Below are positions 1-8,042 of a DNA stretch of 64,000 bases, one piece after another. The position numbers and the translations under genes were made by a program. Below the pieces are notes generated by a model. It was not told where the DNA came from. It worked only from the letters and a program-made list of their open reading frames with translations, and did not search any database. The number at the start of each line of letters is the position of its first letter. The stretch's first letter is position 1. Origin of the DNA: Legionella geestiana (GTDB lineage: Bacteria; Pseudomonadota; Gammaproteobacteria; Legionellales; Legionellaceae); contig NZ_CP038271.1 of assembly GCF_004571195.1 (NCBI RefSeq), positions 558,001-622,000 on the forward strand. Direction: 5' to 3'.

Positions 1-24
1 CAGTACATACAACGATAATAAAAT

Positions 25-49
25 CAGCATTCTCACTGAAAAAATGCTG
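25..49 (-). terminator. weak hairpin downstream of the broken cNMP gene
   Basis: A 7-bp perfect stem (cagcatt / aatgctg) with an 11-nt loop lies downstream of the minus-strand gene that ends at 93. On the minus strand it is followed by a T-rich stretch, as in a weak intrinsic terminator. The stem is short and AT-rich, so the call is tentative. Confidence 0.3.
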
Positions 50-92
50 TTAATATATTTACTCGAGAGAACTGAAACTGTGATACTGTTTG

Positions 93-491
93 TCAAACGT
101 AATCGAGCAGACAGTTGTTTGGATATTTTTTTTTTATGACGCCAAGAATTTCCTGCAACTCTGGAGAGCTTTCCAGGCAGTGGATGTCAAATTTATAGAT
201 GCTGCTGTCTTCGATAGTTTTAACCGAAGCTGAACGTGGGCACGAATCGATTAAAACAAGTTCACCCACGGCACTGCCTGCATTTAATGCCGCAATTACA
301 TAGTCATTGTTGCCAGAATTGATAAATACATTCACAGAACCTTTCTGAATATAGTAAAAGGTACTCTCACACGCTCCCTCTTTAATAAACACCGTATCCT
401 TTTTAAACTCTATTAATTAACCTGAATGCAGCAGCGTGTCCAGTTGAACCGCTGTGAGCCCCTCAAAAAAACCATCGGCAATAATGTCCAT
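93..491 (-). pseudogene. cyclic-nucleotide-binding domain protein, interrupted by a stop codon
   Basis: Read from an ATG at 491, this is a small single-domain CAP-like cyclic-nucleotide-binding protein of about 132 codons. The frame gives an N-terminal helix (FFEGLTAVQLDTLLHSG), then a TAA stop at 417-419, and continues in the same frame with EFKKDTVFIKEG and the phosphate-binding-cassette-like stretch GELVLIDSCPRSASV. The stop sits where related proteins carry an ordinary residue such as Gln, so a single substitution could explain it. A GTG at 392 could restart translation but would lose the first helices of the fold. There is no output domain. A second, intact cNMP domain is present in the patatin gene near 13.7 kb. 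I treat this gene as inactivated; a base-call error is the alternative. Confidence 0.6.
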
Positions 492-546
492 TGGATTATT
501 AATGTTCAAAGTGATTAGTTAAAGTGTACTACAAAATTTTATTTTA

Positions 547-578
547 GGGCGCGCAGACGTTCACGTGATTGTCGCACC
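547..578. repeat. degenerate copy of a dispersed palindromic repeat
   Basis: The left half (547-562) matches, with one difference, the left arm of the strong hairpin at 9639-9676. The right half is degraded, so the stem is imperfect. It lies just 3' of the exonuclease gene. I infer a decayed member of a REP-like family. Confidence 0.4.
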
Positions 579-597
579 AATGCAGTGGTTTGATTTT

Positions 598-2007
598 TTA
601 ATCCAACTCAATGATGTGGTATTTATCTGCTTTGTGCGTTAAATAAGACAGCAGTATCTTATACGCATCGTAGGTATGACTGGAATTTTCTTTTACGAGT
701 TTACGCCATTGAGCAAGTGATTTTTCATTTGATACAACTCCTAAATGTCTCCACTGATAAAACACTGTAAATTGAGTCAGTTGATTGACAGGACAATGCT
801 CTTTAATGGCAATTGCTCCTGGATATGGCCAAATCTCTTCCTGGTATTCTTTTAATGCTTCCAATAAGCGCATGTTGTAAGGTTCAACATGTTCTACCTG
901 AATGCACGCGCCGTTACAGCGTTTTAACTGGTAGGAAAAACAGGGACCACTTCCCTGCTCCATCCCACATAGCCGGGGACACAACTTATGAGCCTTTATT
1001 ATCTGAAGCAACATACGCTTTGCTTCTGTCATACTTCGAAAAGCGCCATAGATTCGGTGTTCCCCCGCGTGCTGTTCCTCATCAATTTTTTCACGAACAA
1101 TCGAAACCGTTAAATAGCCCTTTTGCTCCATTAATTTGAAACCCACGAGGATTTTTTTGCGCCTTAACCTGCGGTTATAAACAGGCATGTATTCTTTAAT
1201 CATATTCGATTCAAGTAACAGGGCACTCAGCTCCCCCGCGGTTGGAATCACCTCTATCCGCTCAACCTGCTGACTGAGAGCAAATTCCTTAGGGTGCGCA
1301 TAATCCCCGGAAAAATGCGACATTACCCGCTGACGTATCGCAATACTCTTACCGATGTAAAGCGGCAGGGGATTATTATTCCTGTAAAAAATATAAACGC
1401 CTGGCGCATCCGGCAATTGGCTCACATCAGTGATTAATTTAGAGGGGATACTCGATTTTTGATACAACGTTTTTGCAACAGAAAGCATATGAGACCAGGA
1501 ATGACGCTCCGCCATTGTCACGATGATTTGGTGCAGCGTGTCTACATCAGCCTGAGCGCGATGATGATTGTGCACGCTGATATTAAGCGCACTTGCGATG
1601 GATGCCAAACGATAAGATTCCTGCTGAGGATAGAGGGCCTTTAATAATTTTATCGTACAGAGCACAGGTGCCTGATAGCTTATCCCGTTGTTCTTGAAGG
1701 CATTCTTAATAAAACCATAATCAAAGCGTGCATTGTGTGCCACAAACACACACCCCTTCAACAACGCATACAATTCAGCTGAAATCGCTGAAAAATCCGG
1801 TGCAGCGTGAACCATTTCATTCGTAATACCTGTTACGCTGCTTACAGTCTGTGGTATGGAACGCGATGGTTTAATCAAACGGTGCCAGGTCGCTATAACA
1901 CCATGCTCTGTGATGATAAAAACCGCTATTTCGATAATGGCATCATGCGTCACATGAATGCCTGTCGTTTCTATATCGACGAGAGCCCAGCGATAGGAAT
2001 GCGGCAT
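598..2007 (-). CDS. DEDD 3'-5' exonuclease fused to Cho/UvrC-like GIY-YIG endonuclease
   Basis: The protein has 469 aa. Residues 1-175 form a DnaQ-type exonuclease: VDIETTG carries D11 and E13, HNARFDYGF the second Asp, and HHRAQADVD the His and last Asp of a DEDDh site. Residues about 200-290 form a GIY-YIG nuclease (GVYIF, then LYIGKS). A Cys cluster follows (C..C then CFSYQLKRCNGAC), as in UvrC and Cho, where it binds an iron-sulfur cluster. The UvrC C-terminal half is missing, so this is Cho-like rather than UvrC. Family knowledge points to 3' incision or end processing during DNA repair. The start is ATG with no strong ribosome site. The gene stands alone at the edge of the AT-rich region. 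Confidence 0.85.
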   Translation of the reverse strand: MPHSYRWALVDIETTGIHVTHDAIIEIAVFIITEHGVIATWHRLIKPSRSIPQTVSSVTGITNEMVHAAPDFSAISAELYALLKGCVFVAHNARFDYGFIKNAFKNNGISYQAPVLCTIKLLKALYPQQESYRLASIASALNISVHNHHRAQADVDTLHQIIVTMAERHSWSHMLSVAKTLYQKSSIPSKLITDVSQLPDAPGVYIFYRNNNPLPLYIGKSIAIRQRVMSHFSGDYAHPKEFALSQQVERIEVIPTAGELSALLLESNMIKEYMPVYNRRLRRKKILVGFKLMEQKGYLTVSIVREKIDEEQHAGEHRIYGAFRSMTEAKRMLLQIIKAHKLCPRLCGMEQGSGPCFSYQLKRCNGACIQVEHVEPYNMRLLEALKEYQEEIWPYPGAIAIKEHCPVNQLTQFTVFYQWRHLGVVSNEKSLAQWRKLVKENSSHTYDAYKILLSYLTHKADKYHIIELD

Positions 2008-2374
2008 AAGTATTCTTTGATAAAAGACTATATGAAAGAAGTCGGGTCAGCGCGTGGTGCAGGCTTTGAGTTAGTACCTGTCGAGCGCTTTGCCCTCGAT
2101 TTTCTATTCCACCTGCACAACATCAAACCTGCTTTATAATATTGCTGCATTATACTCGTTTTTTCGGCATGATAAATATCGGCGCAAGTGGTGATGCCCT
2201 TCCTTTTCGGTAACAGATAATTTTAGGCAATTCGCGCTTTCCTATCACAAATGTGATGGATAAATATTCACCAACCAGGCACTCGCCTTCATTTCAAGAT
2301 GTAAAAATCGTCAACTTCTGCTCATAAATGAAACCAGAATTAAAGAGAGGTTTATTTTTATTAATATCAAGTGC

Positions 2375-2416
2375 ATTCAATATGAATGCTGTTAATATTG
2401 CTGGTTCATATTGAAT
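2375..2416. promoter_or_regulatory. inverted repeat upstream of the XRE regulator, possible operator
   Basis: Two perfect 12-nt inverted arms, attcaatatgaa (2375-2386) and ttcatattgaat (2405-2416), are separated by 18 nt. They lie 40-80 bp before the regulator start in a 448-bp gene-free stretch (2008-2455). Three catatg hexamers follow between 2428 and 2472. The arrangement fits an autoregulatory operator; no regulator binding is shown. Confidence 0.45.
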
Positions 2417-2455
2417 CATAACGTGCCATATGTTAATTTTGCTTCGACATGACAT

Positions 2456-2959
2456 ATGCAAAAGTATCATATGAATCAAAAACCCTACGCTTCATTTGCT
2501 AAGCGCTTAATTGAAACCCTTAAGAAAGAAGGGCATACAGCAACCCGCTCGCCAAATGGCGTATGCATAAAAACCCTTGCTGAGTTTACTGGCGCATCAG
2601 AACAAATATGCCGGCGATACATTCGCGGTGATGCTCTACCAGATTACGAAAAAATAAAAAAATTAGCGCATCGTCTGCAAGTCAATCCGGGCTGGTTGTT
2701 GTTTGGTGAGGGTAAGAAGTCCTCCAGTAATAACGAACTGGATGAGAATGTACTGCATTACATCTTAAAACACAGCCATCGCTTGTACCCAGTTTCAGAA
2801 GGTGGTAACAACGATTATGCCGATTTCGCGCTGGGGTTACTCAGAGAAGCCCGATCCATTGATACCGATGAGAATACACTGTTTAAAATCATCGACCTCG
2901 CTATTGGTTCTATATCTTTGTATGAAGAAAAAAACAGGAAATTAGAACAGGCTGTTTAA
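2456..2959 (+). CDS. XRE-family helix-turn-helix transcriptional regulator
   Basis: The protein has 167 aa. Residues about 10-80 look like an XRE/Cro helix-turn-helix: the stretch from KTLAEFTGASEQICRRYIRG to INPGWLLFGEG-like VNPGWLLFGEG matches the layout of phage-repressor DNA-binding domains. The C-terminal half is helical and acidic without a recognisable sensor fold. Two starts are possible (2456, 2471); neither has a clear ribosome site. It is the first gene of a same-strand run that continues 9 bp later with the sensor-like gene and the deformylase cluster, so I infer that it controls that cluster. The inverted repeat upstream is a candidate site for self-control. Confidence 0.75.
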   Translation: MQKYHMNQKPYASFAKRLIETLKKEGHTATRSPNGVCIKTLAEFTGASEQICRRYIRGDALPDYEKIKKLAHRLQVNPGWLLFGEGKKSSSNNELDENVLHYILKHSHRLYPVSEGGNNDYADFALGLLREARSIDTDENTLFKIIDLAIGSISLYEEKNRKLEQAV

Positions 2960-2968
2960 GTTGTAATT

Positions 2969-3541
2969 ATGGATTTACAAAATAAAATCAGGTTACACCC
3001 GCGTGCAAGAGAGTTTCTTTTTGAGAATTATTACACAACACGCAAACTATTTTCAGACGTGCTGGGGCAGCTTGAAGTAGATTATATCTCTATGGCTTTC
3101 ATTAATTCATCAAGGCAAATCTTTTTTTTATCCTCGGCTCCTTCAATAGAACAAAATTTAATAGAAACAGGATCATGGAAATATGAAGGGATTTATCAGC
3201 CTGATTTTATATTCCAGGATAAACCCAAATTATGGGCGGAGCTCCCAGCTGCTGGAAGCTACATGAAACAGCAAATGGAAAATAAAAATTTTTGTAATAT
3301 AGGGATTTCAATGATTGATACTGATGACTATCATAGAATAGTCTTTTCCTTCGGATTTAAAAAGCTCCAGCCGCTAATTGAAAGTAAACACCCTCAACAT
3401 TGTAAAAAATTACTACATCTTGGGAAATATTGCTTGCGTGAATTAAAAAGAACCATTTTATTCCCAGAACTCCAAAAATCAGTTAAGTCGCAATTACGTT
3501 TAATCATTAATAACGAGGTAATTCATGAAAAAAATGAATAA
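2969..3541 (+). CDS. unknown protein, possible ligand-sensing domain without output domain
   Basis: The protein has 190 aa and no family I can name with certainty. The central part (WKYEGIY, QPDFIFQDKPKLWAEL, NIGISMIDTDDYHRIVFSFG) alternates strands and helices like PAS/GAF or LuxR autoinducer-binding domains, but there is no DNA-binding helix-turn-helix at its C-terminus. No signal peptide or membrane segment is visible. It lies 9 bp after the XRE regulator and overlaps the next deformylase gene by 17 bp, so it is surely co-transcribed. A remnant of the 3' end of a second copy lies in front of the second deformylase gene at 6750. I infer a sensory partner for the adjacent regulator; this is untested. 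Confidence 0.5.
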   Translation: MDLQNKIRLHPRAREFLFENYYTTRKLFSDVLGQLEVDYISMAFINSSRQIFFLSSAPSIEQNLIETGSWKYEGIYQPDFIFQDKPKLWAELPAAGSYMKQQMENKNFCNIGISMIDTDDYHRIVFSFGFKKLQPLIESKHPQHCKKLLHLGKYCLRELKRTILFPELQKSVKSQLRLIINNEVIHEKNE

Positions 3542-4043
3542 CAAATACCCAATTTTTAAAGAAATTGCAAAGCCCGTTATTGAAACTGAATTTGGTAGTA
3601 AGGAACAAAAGAATCTCATTGATGACCTTTTCAAAAATATGGAAGAAAATGCTGCAGTATGTTCAGCAGCCCCACAAATTGGCATTGGCAAAGGAGTAAA
3701 AGTATTTGACACAATATACACCAATAGCAGAAAACAAAAAAAACTGATACAAAATGCAGCTTTGATTAACCCTAAATTTAAGATTCTTTCTGATGAAATT
3801 AAGATTGATTATGAAGGCTGTTTAAACTGCGATATTTTTTTAATGGGACAAGTACCACGCGCCATGGAGATAGAATATTGCGGTTTCGATACAGAAGGTA
3901 ATCCAATCACTAAAAATTCCTCAGGTTTGGAGGCGCGTATCATACAGCACGAAATTGGCAATCTGAATGGATACTTATTTATTGATCGTATGGGGGATGA
4001 TAGTGCATTGACTGCTCTATCGGAACCACAAGAGAAAGGCTAA
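3525..4043 (+). CDS. peptide deformylase homologue, probably inactive (HEIGN instead of HExxH)
   Basis: The protein has 172 aa, the usual deformylase length. It aligns over its whole length with the intact copy at 6750. Motif I is VCSAAPQIG, where the copy has VGVAAPQIG; motif II is EGCLN with the metal Cys at C99; motif III is H142-E-I-G-N146, so the second zinc His is replaced by Asn. Deformylase needs Cys plus two His to hold its metal, so catalysis should be lost or strongly changed. The fold-determining parts (DYEGCLNCD, PRAMEIEY, GLEARI) are kept, suggesting binding or regulatory use rather than decay. The start overlaps the preceding gene by 17 bp. Confidence 0.8.
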   Translation: MKKMNNKYPIFKEIAKPVIETEFGSKEQKNLIDDLFKNMEENAAVCSAAPQIGIGKGVKVFDTIYTNSRKQKKLIQNAALINPKFKILSDEIKIDYEGCLNCDIFLMGQVPRAMEIEYCGFDTEGNPITKNSSGLEARIIQHEIGNLNGYLFIDRMGDDSALTALSEPQEKG

Positions 4044-4048
4044 ATAAG

Positions 4049-5329
4049 ATGAAGCATATCACACGAATTATTCTAGCAGGATCTCTAGGCAATCTTATTG
4101 AATCCTTTGATATGGCTATATGTGAATTACTATCGATCTATATGGCCGTTTATTTGGTTGGAAATGTTTCAGAGGGCTTATTTATTGTTTTCCTCACTTT
4201 CTTAGCAGGATATCTGGCAAGGCCGCTAGGGGCAATGGCCATGGGATCATTATCTGATATTTACGGGAGAAAGATAGTGCTCGCAGGATCTATTTTGATA
4301 ATGGGGATTTCTACGAGCTTGATAGCCTTTATCCCCTCTCATAACCATATGAACAATTATTCCGTTATTATTCTGCTGAGCTTGAGGATTATTCAAAGTT
4401 TTTTTTGTGGTGCAGAATATCTCAATTCATCAACCTATTTAATTGAAAACGTCGATGCATCTAAAAGGGGTTCAACCGGGAGTTGGGCATCATTTGGAAC
4501 TATGACAGGAATGTTAGTTGCTTCGATACTTGCCTTAATCGTATATCACTACAATCACATCTATCCAGAATATAAATGGCTAATTTGGCGTATTCCATTT
4601 ATAGTTGCGTTATTAGGATCATCGGTAGGGTTATATATCCGTTTATTCATACCAGAAAGTTTGGAATATATTTTATATTATTCTGATAGACCAAAACCCA
4701 AGTTTAATGAATTAATAAAAACGTCATTAAGCCATATAAGGAACAACAAAAGAATGGCTTTTAAGGCTTTCCTTTTAAGCTGTTTAGGTGTAACAACCAC
4801 CTTTCAAATATTTATTTATGGGCCGATGCAGACACATCTGTATGGACACTTTAATGATCATGAAATATTAATATCCAACATTATTTCGCTGATGGTATTG
4901 CTATCTATCTTCCCATTGATAGGGAAACTATCTGACAAATTTAATCGTGAAAAAATTGTTATTCTAGCCAGCATAGGATTTATGATACTTTCTCAGCCAT
5001 TCTTCTATTCAATGTCCACCACCAACCTGATTAACTATGTGTTCGCACAGGCATTAATTTCAATACCTGCTAGCGCTTATTATGCTACTGCTCCAGTGAT
5101 TTTAGCTGAGATGTTCCCAATTAATTTACGATGTACAATACTGTCAGTGATATATTCTATAGCAGCCAGTTTATCAGCTGGATTAGCTCCTGTTGTATCA
5201 ATGATACTGGTTGAAAAAACAAACATACCTTCCTCACCCTCTATTTTGATTCTTATTCTGGTAAGCGCCTTACTCCTACTTGTAAAGAAATCTTTCTATG
5301 TGGCTAAAAAAACTCAGGATTCTTTATGA
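4049..5329 (+). CDS. MFS transporter, metabolite:H+ symporter (ProP/ShiA-like) type
   Basis: The protein has 426 aa and about 12 membrane segments. It starts with GSLGNLIESFDMAI, like the first helix of the metabolite:H+ symporter branch. It carries the loop 2-3 signature ARPLGAMAMGSLSDIYGRK typical of that branch, and a related IGKLSDKFNREK in the second half. The gene sits 5 bp after the degenerate deformylase and overlaps the long deformylase homologue by ATGA, so it belongs to the cluster. The substrate cannot be read from sequence. Given its neighbours, an N-formylated compound, a peptide or amino acid, or a deformylase inhibitor are hypotheses. AT-rich like the rest of the cluster. Confidence 0.8.
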   Translation: MKHITRIILAGSLGNLIESFDMAICELLSIYMAVYLVGNVSEGLFIVFLTFLAGYLARPLGAMAMGSLSDIYGRKIVLAGSILIMGISTSLIAFIPSHNHMNNYSVIILLSLRIIQSFFCGAEYLNSSTYLIENVDASKRGSTGSWASFGTMTGMLVASILALIVYHYNHIYPEYKWLIWRIPFIVALLGSSVGLYIRLFIPESLEYILYYSDRPKPKFNELIKTSLSHIRNNKRMAFKAFLLSCLGVTTTFQIFIYGPMQTHLYGHFNDHEILISNIISLMVLLSIFPLIGKLSDKFNREKIVILASIGFMILSQPFFYSMSTTNLINYVFAQALISIPASAYYATAPVILAEMFPINLRCTILSVIYSIAASLSAGLAPVVSMILVEKTNIPSSPSILILILVSALLLLVKKSFYVAKKTQDSL

Positions 5330-6612
5330 AATTTTTACCCCGTATCATTTTTAGTGAATTCACAGATAAAATTCTTGATGAATCCTATTATCCCATTCAT
5401 CCTTTAGAAACCTTAAAAGCACACTTAACTGCCGCCTGGTTATTACAACAACCCAATCCAGACATCATTGCAAAAACCGAAGCTTTCATTTCTAAAACCA
5501 CTGCCATTATAGATACAGACGTATCCCGTCTAAAAAAATTAGCTTCAGAAACTTTATACTGGGATGAACTTAAAATATGCAGTGCTTATACGAATACTAT
5601 GGGGACATTCCTCGAATACAAACTGTTTTTAACAGACCATCACATGCAACAACAGGTTCTGCATTTCCATGCAGGCTATAAGTTTAACCTTGGGCGGTGT
5701 TTTTTCATTTCAGAAACCCCCCCTCTCATCAGAGTAGCAGGAGACCCGGTTTTACAACAACCTGGAGCCCTTTACCCTGATAATCCCACGCTTGAAGAAC
5801 AACTGGAATTAAGTGCGCAAATTGAACTGGCAAAATCGGTTTTAATTCAAACCAGTGGTGCCGGCATTGCAGCGAATCAGTGTGCAGGCATTAAAAACCC
5901 TTATAGATTTACTATAGTTGGTGTCTTTTATGAGTCTGTAAGTCATGTCGAAGGTGTTGAAAAACGTTATCCAGGCACGAAGTTTCCTCAGGCAAAAATA
6001 ATGTTAAACCCTGTAATTATCTCTGTCAGCAAAGACATGCAACAGTTTAACCATGCTTGCTTAAGTGTTCCTTGTGGAAATCGTTGTGCCGTATTAAGTC
6101 CAGTTGAGATACGTGTAAAGTATAAAGATCCCTTGGATAAAATGGCGATAAAAGAAGCTTCTTACAAGGGTATTGATGCCGTAGTTTTATGGCATGAGCT
6201 GACTCATATACTGGATGGTAAAACCTATTTGGACGTGACATTTGAGGCATTATCAGATGAACAGCTTTTTAAATTTGTTACAATGCTGGATGCTGAAATC
6301 AAACATCGTTTAATAGACGGCCAACTCAACATACCTGAGCTATCGGTGCCTCCTTTTCATGTGAGTGTTAAAATTAATGCAGAAGGAATCCCGCAGTTAG
6401 ATTCCGATGAATTGGCAGCCGTATTGCCAAAAATGACTGATGAAACCTTAAGTGGTCTATTGGGTCAAGCAAGTGATCAATTAAAAAAAAAGTACGTGAT
6501 TGAGAGCGATAAACCAGCTCAGATAACGTATACATCCTTCTTTTCACTTATGGAATCCCAAAATAGTGGCAGAGACCCTGTAAGGAAAGGGTTTATACAG
6601 GCAAAACTTTAG
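5326..6612 (+). CDS. long divergent peptide-deformylase-family protein
   Basis: The protein has 428 aa, about two and a half times a normal deformylase. The first 130 residues match nothing I know. Residues about 135-310 carry all three deformylase motifs in order: SGAGIAANQ (about 177-185, fits GxGxAAxQ), ACLSVP (about 243-248, in place of EGCLS), and HELTH (about 290-294, the metal-binding HExxH). The predicted metal ligands Cys and two His are therefore kept, while the EGC Glu is Ala. The last 110 residues are again unrecognised. No signal peptide. ATGA overlap with the transporter gene implies translational coupling. I infer a metal hydrolase with an altered substrate; it is not a housekeeping deformylase. 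Confidence 0.7.
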   Translation: MKFLPRIIFSEFTDKILDESYYPIHPLETLKAHLTAAWLLQQPNPDIIAKTEAFISKTTAIIDTDVSRLKKLASETLYWDELKICSAYTNTMGTFLEYKLFLTDHHMQQQVLHFHAGYKFNLGRCFFISETPPLIRVAGDPVLQQPGALYPDNPTLEEQLELSAQIELAKSVLIQTSGAGIAANQCAGIKNPYRFTIVGVFYESVSHVEGVEKRYPGTKFPQAKIMLNPVIISVSKDMQQFNHACLSVPCGNRCAVLSPVEIRVKYKDPLDKMAIKEASYKGIDAVVLWHELTHILDGKTYLDVTFEALSDEQLFKFVTMLDAEIKHRLIDGQLNIPELSVPPFHVSVKINAEGIPQLDSDELAAVLPKMTDETLSGLLGQASDQLKKKYVIESDKPAQITYTSFFSLMESQNSGRDPVRKGFIQAKL

Positions 6613-6653
6613 TACGTGTATTCCAAAATATGGCTGCAAATGCGGCGTTTTAG

Positions 6654-6749
6654 TCTCATTATGCGTTGGATAAATTGTATGATTTTATTCCAGAATTTTC
6701 AAAATCCCTTAAAACACATTTGCATTTAATTATTAATGACAAGGTATAT
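6654..6749 (+). pseudogene. remnant of the 3' end of a second sensor-like gene
   Basis: About 30 codons just before the second deformylase gene read HYALDKLYDFIPEFSKSL then HLHLIINDKV. This matches the last codons of the sensor-like gene ending at 3541 (KYCLRELK, FPELQKSVKSQLRLIINNEV). A TAG at 6651 closes the frame upstream. The copy has lost its body but kept the junction with deformylase, so a block of sensor plus deformylase was duplicated and the second sensor deleted. A TTG at 6666 could in theory add 28 residues to the deformylase, but it has no ribosome site. Confidence 0.65.
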
Positions 6750-7268
6750 ATGATTAAGCTACTGGAAAAAGACGACCCGAAACTGCGACTAATTGCAGAA
6801 CCGATTGTTGAAACTGAATTTGGCAGTGAGGAACTTAAGAAGCTGGTGGAAGACCTGTTTGTAATCATGGATGAAAATGCAGCTGTTGGTGTGGCTGCGC
6901 CACAAATTGGCATCAGCAAACGCGTAATAGTGTTTGGGACGATGTCGACAAATACCCGAAAACCAACGAACCCGATACAAAATACAGCTCTGATTAATCC
7001 TGAATATAAGATTCTTTCCGATGAAATTCAGATTGATTATGAAGGTTGCTTAAACTGTGATTTTTTAATGGGGCTCGTACCACGCGCAATGGAAATTGAA
7101 TATAGCGGTTTTGACCCAGACGGAAATCCAATTACAAAAATAGCCACCGGCCTCGAGGCGCGTATCTTACAGCATGAAATTGATCATCTGGATGGATACT
7201 TGTTTTTAGACCGAATGGAGGATGATAGTACATTAACAACGCTATCGGAACTACAAGAAAAAAGCTAA
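6750..7268 (+). CDS. def: peptide deformylase, catalytically intact copy
   Basis: This enzyme family removes the N-formyl group from the initiator methionine of new proteins. The protein has 172 aa. Motif I is VGVAAPQIG, motif II EGCLN (C100), motif III QHEIDHLDG with H142 and H146, giving the complete metal site. The Ser usual after EGCL is Asn, and motif I lacks its first Gly, so it is not a standard housekeeping form. The ATG at 6750 follows aaggt and gives the same length as the copy at 3525; the open frame upstream is the sensor remnant. It is the closest relative of that copy in the window, presumably by duplication. A canonical def gene beside fmt is not in this window. Confidence 0.85.
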   Translation: MIKLLEKDDPKLRLIAEPIVETEFGSEELKKLVEDLFVIMDENAAVGVAAPQIGISKRVIVFGTMSTNTRKPTNPIQNTALINPEYKILSDEIQIDYEGCLNCDFLMGLVPRAMEIEYSGFDPDGNPITKIATGLEARILQHEIDHLDGYLFLDRMEDDSTLTTLSELQEKS

Positions 7269-7635
7269 ATGCGCAATCATTTCATGATATAAAGCGAAAA
7301 AATGGGGTAAGGAGAGTTAGGTATCAGTTACGGCCGTCAGGTGCGATACTTAAAAACCAACTCATCTTATGCGCCCATTTTTTCCTTTCATGTTCTACAC
7401 TTATCAGCCGAAAGTATATGCACCTTTGTTTTATGAATAAACGTACCCCGCAACCTGCTTCTGCTATGCAAAAGCTCCGTGAGGGTTAAAGTCCTTAACA
7501 GATATCGGCGCGCTTTAAAGGCATGATTCTAATCTCTCAGCCTGTAGTTTCGGCTATTTCTCGTCTTATGAGCATTTAGAAAAATCAATCGAGTCCATAG
7601 TTATTAATAATTTTTGTATCACCAATAAATTTATT

Positions 7636-7669
7636 GAAACAAATATTAATAGATATTAATATTTGTTTC
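7636..7669. promoter_or_regulatory. perfect 15-bp AT-rich palindrome in a 503-bp gene-free stretch
   Basis: The arms gaaacaaatattaat (7636-7650) and attaatatttgtttc (7655-7669) are exact inverted copies around agat. The site lies about 100 bp before the small gene at 7772 and 370 bp after the deformylase. It is too AT-rich for a good intrinsic terminator, so I favour a protein-binding site or the end of a decayed element. The rest of 7269-7771 holds no convincing gene. Confidence 0.45.
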
Positions 7670-7771
7670 CTTATAATTACCGAGTGATCATCGCCAACAG
7701 GAGGAACCCTATAAAATCTGTTAAATCTCAGTTTTTGATTACAACTTAAGGATTAGAACAAGGAGTAAAAG

Positions 7772-7987
7772 ATGTCATTAGGTGATTTTTCAAGCAAGTC
7801 GTTCAAACAAAGGGTTTATATCCATGCCCTTATTAATCACGTAAAAATAAACACAGATATCATGGCAGGTTTACTGGAAGTGCCTCTCGAGTTGATTGAG
7901 AATGTCTATGCGGGTAAAGCGCTTCTTGATGACAATTCATCACTAAAGTTATTAAAATTAATAGCAATTTATTCTAAACCATCATAG
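7772..7987 (+). CDS. small protein with a possible XRE-like helix-turn-helix
   Basis: The protein has 71 aa. A very good ribosome site (aaggagtaaaag before ATG) supports translation. The stretch IMAGLLEVPLELIENVYAGK has the helix-turn-helix look of an XRE domain (helix, turn at the small residues, recognition helix, then Gly-Lys), followed by one more helix. It would be a single-domain regulator or an antitoxin-like protein, but no toxin gene adjoins it. Function is unassigned. Confidence 0.55.
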   Translation: MSLGDFSSKSFKQRVYIHALINHVKINTDIMAGLLEVPLELIENVYAGKALLDDNSSLKLLKLIAIYSKPS

Positions 7988-8042
7988 GATACCCACACTC
8001 CGCTGTATGAAGCAAAAACGTGGTATTTAAGAGGCAATACCT

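Noticed and set aside
1807-2139. 110-residue plus-strand open frame over the exonuclease start
   Set aside because: Mostly antisense to the exonuclease gene; the free end (about 35 codons from 2032) has no ribosome site or known match.
6666-6749. Longer form of the second deformylase starting at TTG
   Set aside because: The extra 28 residues match the tail of the sensor-like protein, not a deformylase; the ATG at 6750 gives the family length.
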